Source: Flavobacteriales bacterium
Lineage (GTDB): Bacteria; Bacteroidota; Bacteroidia; Flavobacteriales; Flavobacteriaceae
Direction of reading: 5' to 3'
Length of the DNA: 39,232 nucleotides
NCBI GenBank assembly: GCA_024643405.1
Contig: JAHENA010000018.1
Coordinates: 1 to 39,232 of the forward strand
This document shows, one piece after another, positions 35,922-39,232 of this stretch. The notes beneath the pieces are model-generated. The model ran no database searches. It was not told the origin of the DNA and worked only from the letters and a program-made list of their open reading frames with translations. Within the stretch, counting starts at the first letter, position 1. Every line of letters begins with the position of its first letter. Made by a program: the position numbers and the translations under genes.

Positions 35922-36539
35922 TTAAAACACGTGAAAAATAACTAATCCATATATCAGGAATCTTACTAAGCGCAAAGAACCATAAAGAACCACACTTTTA
36001 AAAGGAAATTCAATAATACCAGCAGCCATACAAGAAATAGAAAAGGGTAGTGGTAAAAGAGCGCCAACCACAATTAAAAAACCACCCCACTTTTTAGAGT
36101 TTTTTAGTTGTTTTTCCATTTTTTGCTCTAAATAGTTGTGTACAGAAGGGATTTTTGTAATTCCTATACCTATCCAATAAGAACAAATTCCTCCAAAATA
36201 AGATAGAAATGCTAAAATACTTAAGTAAAGCCATGGCTGATTCATTTTACCAGACCAGGCAATAAAAATTTCAGGTGGAACAAGACCTAAAAACGATTCA
36301 GAAGCAAAGAAAAATGTCAATACTCCTGTTACAGGCAGCACCTCTGTAAGATGAATTAAAGCTTTATCAATGTTAAAAAAATGGTTTAACACATATATGA
36401 TAGAAATAATGCCTATAATATAAGGAAGAGCTTTTTTAATAGCCTGTCCTACAAACACATAAAAGCCGGTATATGAGTAATACTGATGTAATAACTGTAC
36501 ACGCGATTTCTCGGTTTTTAATCTAGTCTTTTGTTTCAT
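35922..36539 (-). CDS. VTT/DedA-type (SNARE-associated) membrane protein
   Basis: About 205 aa from the ATG at 36539. It has roughly five hydrophobic segments and the VTT-domain patterns FFASESFLGLVPPEIFIAWSG (near residues 80-100) and GALLPLPFSISCMAAG (about 160-175), with Pro and charged residues in re-entrant loops. DedA-type proteins are implicated in lipid (undecaprenyl-phosphate or phospholipid) movement across the inner membrane. An in-frame ATG at 36566 exists, but a TAnnTTTG box at 36564-36571 on this strand overlaps it, so transcription should begin after it, favouring 36539. Confidence 0.82.
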   Translation of the reverse strand: MKQKTRLKTEKSRVQLLHQYYSYTGFYVFVGQAIKKALPYIIGIISIIYVLNHFFNIDKALIHLTEVLPVTGVLTFFFASESFLGLVPPEIFIAWSGKMNQPWLYLSILAFLSYFGGICSYWIGIGITKIPSVHNYLEQKMEKQLKNSKKWGGFLIVVGALLPLPFSISCMAAGIIEFPFKSVVLYGSLRLVRFLIYGLVIFHVF

Positions 36540-36563
36540 TATTATTTTTCCTTTCCAAGCGTG

Positions 36564-36571
36564 CAAATATA
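36564..36571 (-). promoter_or_regulatory. Probable -7 promoter box of the VTT-protein gene
   Basis: TATATTTG on the minus strand matches TAnnTTTG exactly and lies 25 bases before the chosen ATG. No TTG at the ideal upstream distance is seen, so it is moderately supported. Confidence 0.4.
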
Positions 36572-36759
36572 GTTTTATAAGATTTTTTAATTCGTCTTAA
36601 AAGTATATTTATGAAAAGTTTAATATTGTTTTAACATACATCAAAATTTATCTTCCGTTATATAACTACATATTTTTTTAAAGTATTTAGATGATTTAAA
36701 TCATTTTTTTATTACTTTAATGGAGTTAGTTTTATTTTCATAATAATTAATCCAGTAGC

Positions 36760-38880
36760 ATGAAAATATTTGACGAAAAACACATAAAAAACATTGTTTT
36801 AGTTGGGGCTCATAACAGTGGAAAAACAACACTTTCTGAAACCATGTTGTTTGAAGCAGGTCTATTAAACAGACGTGGCACCGTAGAAGATCGTAATACC
36901 GTTTCTGATTATCAAAGTATTGAACAGGAACGTGAAGCATCTATTTACGCAACGCCTATGCATACAGAATGGCGTAATTATAAAATAAATATTATTGACA
37001 CGCCAGGTTTAGATGACTTTATTGGTGAAATTATTTCATCCATTAGAGTTGGAGACACGGTTGTCACCGTTATTAACGGTAGACAAGGCGTTGAGGTTGG
37101 TACTGAAATTATCTGGAACTACATAGATAAATATAACAGACCAACCTTATTTGTTATAAACCAGATTGATCATCCAGATATTAAATTTGATGAAAGTTTT
37201 AATAGTATTAAATCCTTAGTTGGAAATAATGCGGTAAAAATGCAATATCCATTAATTGTTGATGGCGCACAGTGCATTATTGACGTTTTAAAAATGAAGA
37301 TGTACAAATTTGGTAAAGAAGGAGGCAAACCTGAAAAACTGGAAATACCAAATAATCAAAAGGAAATAGCTGATGAATTGCACAACGAATTAGTTGAGAA
37401 GGCTGCAGAAAATGACGAGGAATTATTAGAATTATTCTTTGAAAAGGGCACTCTTAACGAAGATGAAATGAGGCAAGGTTTAAAGGCAGGGATGTTGAAT
37501 CATGAATTGTTTCCTGTTTTTTGTGTATCAGCATTAAATGATATGGGAACAGGACGCTTAATGGGCTTTATTGACAATGTGGCGCCGGCAGCATCAGAAT
37601 TAAACGAAGAACAAAGTGAAGAAGGAGAAATTATAAATCGAGAAATAGGAGCGCCTACTTCATTATTTATTTTTAAAACCATTCAACAACCTAATTTAGG
37701 ACAGATTACTTTTTTTAAGGTAAAATCTGGGGAAGTGAATGTGAATGATAAATTAATTAATTCAAGAAACAATGAAACCGAAATTATAAATCAATTGTTT
37801 ATAATGGATGGTAAAGAAAGACAGCCCGTTTCAAAGTTAACCGTTGGTGATATTGGAGCTACTCTAAAATTAAAGTATACGGACACAAACGATACATTAA
37901 GAGCTGCAAAAAGCAATATCACCATTAAACCTATTAAATTTCCAGAACCTAGAATCAGGAAAAGTGTTGGGGCCATTGAGAAACAAGATGAGGAAAAATT
38001 GATTGATGCACTTAAAAAAATTCATAGCCAGGATCCTACCGTGATATTAGAATATTCACAAGAATCTAAACAACAACTCTTAGGATGCCAAGGCGAATTA
38101 CACTTAGCGACCATAGAGTGGACCTTAAAAAATGTTTATGGGATTAAGGCAAAGTTCACAAAACCAAAAATAACCTACAGAGAAACTATACAGCGCTCAT
38201 CTACAGCAAGTTACAAACATAAAAAACAATCTGGTGGTTCTGGACAATTTGGTGAAGTCCATTTAAAAATAGAGCCATGGAATGAAGGTATGCCAGAACC
38301 AGAAGGATTTAGCTTAAGAGGAAAGGAAGAGGTAGAACTGCCATGGGGAGGTAAATTAATTTTCTATAACTGTATTGTTGGTGGGGTTATTGACCAACGT
38401 TATTTACCCTCTATAATGAAAGGTGTTTTAGAAGTCATGGAAGACGGCCCATTAACAGGTTCATATATAAGAGATGTACGCGTCATGGTTTATGATGGCA
38501 AAATGCATTCAGTAGATTCCAATGATATTTCCTTTAAAATAGCAGGAGCACATGCCTTTAAAGAAGCCTTTTTAAATGCAAATCCTAAATTATTAGAGCC
38601 AACGAATGAGCTTATAGTTAAAGTCCCAGAAGAAATGGTAGGTAATGTGATGACTGATTTACAATCAAGACGTTCTATAATACAAGGTTTTGAAAGTAAT
38701 AATAATTATCAAATATTAAAATCTATTACACCTGCAGCTGAATTATACGGCTATTCAACAGATTTAAGATCATTAACACAAGGTAGGGCTACTTTTAGCA
38801 CAACGTTTTCATCATACCAGCCTGTACCACCTAATGTGCAAAGCGAATTGGTGAAACAAGTAGAACAAGAAGAAGTATAA
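36760..38880 (+). CDS. EF-G-like translation factor paralogue with altered GTPase motifs
   Basis: A 706-aa protein with the five-domain layout of elongation factor G. G1 is GAHNSGKT (16-23). The switch I motif usually RGITI reads REASI (58-62). G3, DTPGH in active EF-G, reads DTPGL (80-84), so the His that activates water for GTP hydrolysis is Leu84. G4, NKxD, reads NQID (134-137). Domain IV keeps the tip loop SGGSGQFG and VDSNDISFKIAGAHAFKEA, so ribosome binding at the A site is plausible. Bacteroides thetaiotaomicron EF-G2, a paralogue reported to support slow translocation without GTP hydrolysis in starvation, is the closest concept; orthology is inferred. It is divergent from the VTT gene. 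Confidence 0.9.
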   Translation: MKIFDEKHIKNIVLVGAHNSGKTTLSETMLFEAGLLNRRGTVEDRNTVSDYQSIEQEREASIYATPMHTEWRNYKINIIDTPGLDDFIGEIISSIRVGDTVVTVINGRQGVEVGTEIIWNYIDKYNRPTLFVINQIDHPDIKFDESFNSIKSLVGNNAVKMQYPLIVDGAQCIIDVLKMKMYKFGKEGGKPEKLEIPNNQKEIADELHNELVEKAAENDEELLELFFEKGTLNEDEMRQGLKAGMLNHELFPVFCVSALNDMGTGRLMGFIDNVAPAASELNEEQSEEGEIINREIGAPTSLFIFKTIQQPNLGQITFFKVKSGEVNVNDKLINSRNNETEIINQLFIMDGKERQPVSKLTVGDIGATLKLKYTDTNDTLRAAKSNITIKPIKFPEPRIRKSVGAIEKQDEEKLIDALKKIHSQDPTVILEYSQESKQQLLGCQGELHLATIEWTLKNVYGIKAKFTKPKITYRETIQRSSTASYKHKKQSGGSGQFGEVHLKIEPWNEGMPEPEGFSLRGKEEVELPWGGKLIFYNCIVGGVIDQRYLPSIMKGVLEVMEDGPLTGSYIRDVRVMVYDGKMHSVDSNDISFKIAGAHAFKEAFLNANPKLLEPTNELIVKVPEEMVGNVMTDLQSRRSIIQGFESNNNYQILKSITPAAELYGYSTDLRSLTQGRATFSTTFSSYQPVPPNVQSELVKQVEQEEV

Positions 38881-38897
38881 CATAAAAAACAAGACAT

Positions 38898-39232
38898 ATG
38901 CAAACTAAAGTGCTATATTTAAGTGATTTAAAGTTCAATTTAGAAACATGGAAGCGGGAATTGCGGTTTCATTTTAACGAAATGGATACGTTTGAAGAAA
39001 AATTAGAAGAAATTGCAAGTAGAGAATTTGGTCAGAAGGCTTTGAAACCCTTAGAAATTTTTCAAAATCGAATCATGATTGAAAAAGATGCTATTTCAAA
39101 GTTGTTACATAGAATCAGAAATAAGATGATCAATATCAACCGGGTTAATTTTGATGAATCTATTGATGGCAGGTTACAAAATGAACAACACACATTGCGT
39201 GAGGATATGAAAAACTATATTAAATTACATTA
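38898..39232 (+). CDS. Uncharacterised protein, N-terminal part (3' end beyond window)
   Basis: An open frame from the ATG at 38898 through the right edge, about 111 codons. The translation (MQTKVLYLSDLKFNLETW onward) is soluble, highly charged and helical, with likely coiled-coil segments (FEEKLEEIASREF and KDAISKLLHRIRNKM). I do not recognise a domain. It begins 17 bp after the EF-G-like gene and is probably in the same operon, which may link it to translation or starvation physiology. Confidence 0.78.
   Translation, partial: MQTKVLYLSDLKFNLETWKRELRFHFNEMDTFEEKLEEIASREFGQKALKPLEIFQNRIMIEKDAISKLLHRIRNKMININRVNFDESIDGRLQNEQHTLREDMKNYIKLH

Noticed and set aside
1-39232. CRISPR arrays, tRNA or rRNA genes, insertion sequences and prophage genes
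   Set aside because: Reading through the intergenic regions I saw no regularly spaced repeats, no tRNA-like T-arm patterns, and no transposase or integrase motifs.

Overview
The window is about 39 kb of low-GC, AT-rich bacterial chromosome from a member of the Bacteroidota, most likely family Flavobacteriaceae. The evidence is gene content (a PorX-type response regulator of type IX secretion, an LpxC-FabZ fusion, a HisB fusion, an OMP beta-barrel receptor with a carboxypeptidase-like N-terminal domain), promoter-like TAnnTTTG boxes, scarce Shine-Dalgarno sequences and occasional TTG starts. I see no tRNA, rRNA, insertion sequence, prophage or CRISPR array. It reads as a stable core-genome segment whose left edge enters a surface-polysaccharide locus.

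Layout. 1-2875 (minus): the end of a polysaccharide/glycan cluster (CapD-like dehydratase cut by the edge, PglC-like phosphoglycosyl transferase), a DUF4258-like protein and an alanine-dehydrogenase-family enzyme. 3064-6129: an outer-membrane receptor facing a small exported peptide gene and a 4-TM membrane protein. 6300-8378 (minus): tsaE and porX. 8494-15614 (plus): HD phosphohydrolase, lpxD, lpxC-fabZ, lpxA, efp, a second LpxD-like acyltransferase and sucD, i.e. early lipid A synthesis plus a translation factor and a TCA enzyme. 15798-19476: fabG, a von Willebrand A membrane protein and a prohibitin-like SPFH protein. 19596-26882: a complete his operon (hisG-D-C-B-H-A-F-IE) preceded by a histidine leader peptide and attenuator and closed by a strong terminator. 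26896-29320: uncharacterised membrane protein, divergent TruA homologue, DUF2461 protein and an uncharacterised 138-aa protein. 29633-34301: leuC-leuD-leuA-leuB with terminator. 34312-36539 (minus): MscS-type channel, DUF3817 protein, VTT/DedA-type protein. 36760-39232: an EF-G paralogue with altered GTPase motifs and the start of an uncharacterised gene.

Two amino-acid pathways dominate the right half. The his genes are packed with overlaps of 4 bp or gaps of 15 bp or less and appear controlled by classical ribosome-mediated attenuation: an 18-codon leader with four consecutive His codons, mutually exclusive hairpins and an intrinsic terminator. The leu genes show no comparable leader.

The observations most worth following are the his attenuator, the EF-G paralogue (catalytic His of the G3 motif replaced by Leu, G4 NKxD changed to NQID), the alanine-dehydrogenase-like protein lacking the catalytic His, a near-identical 20-nt palindromic element in two separate intergenic regions, a small exported-peptide ORF overlapping the next gene, and a TruA homologue with an altered active-site motif. 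No wholly new multi-gene system is evident.
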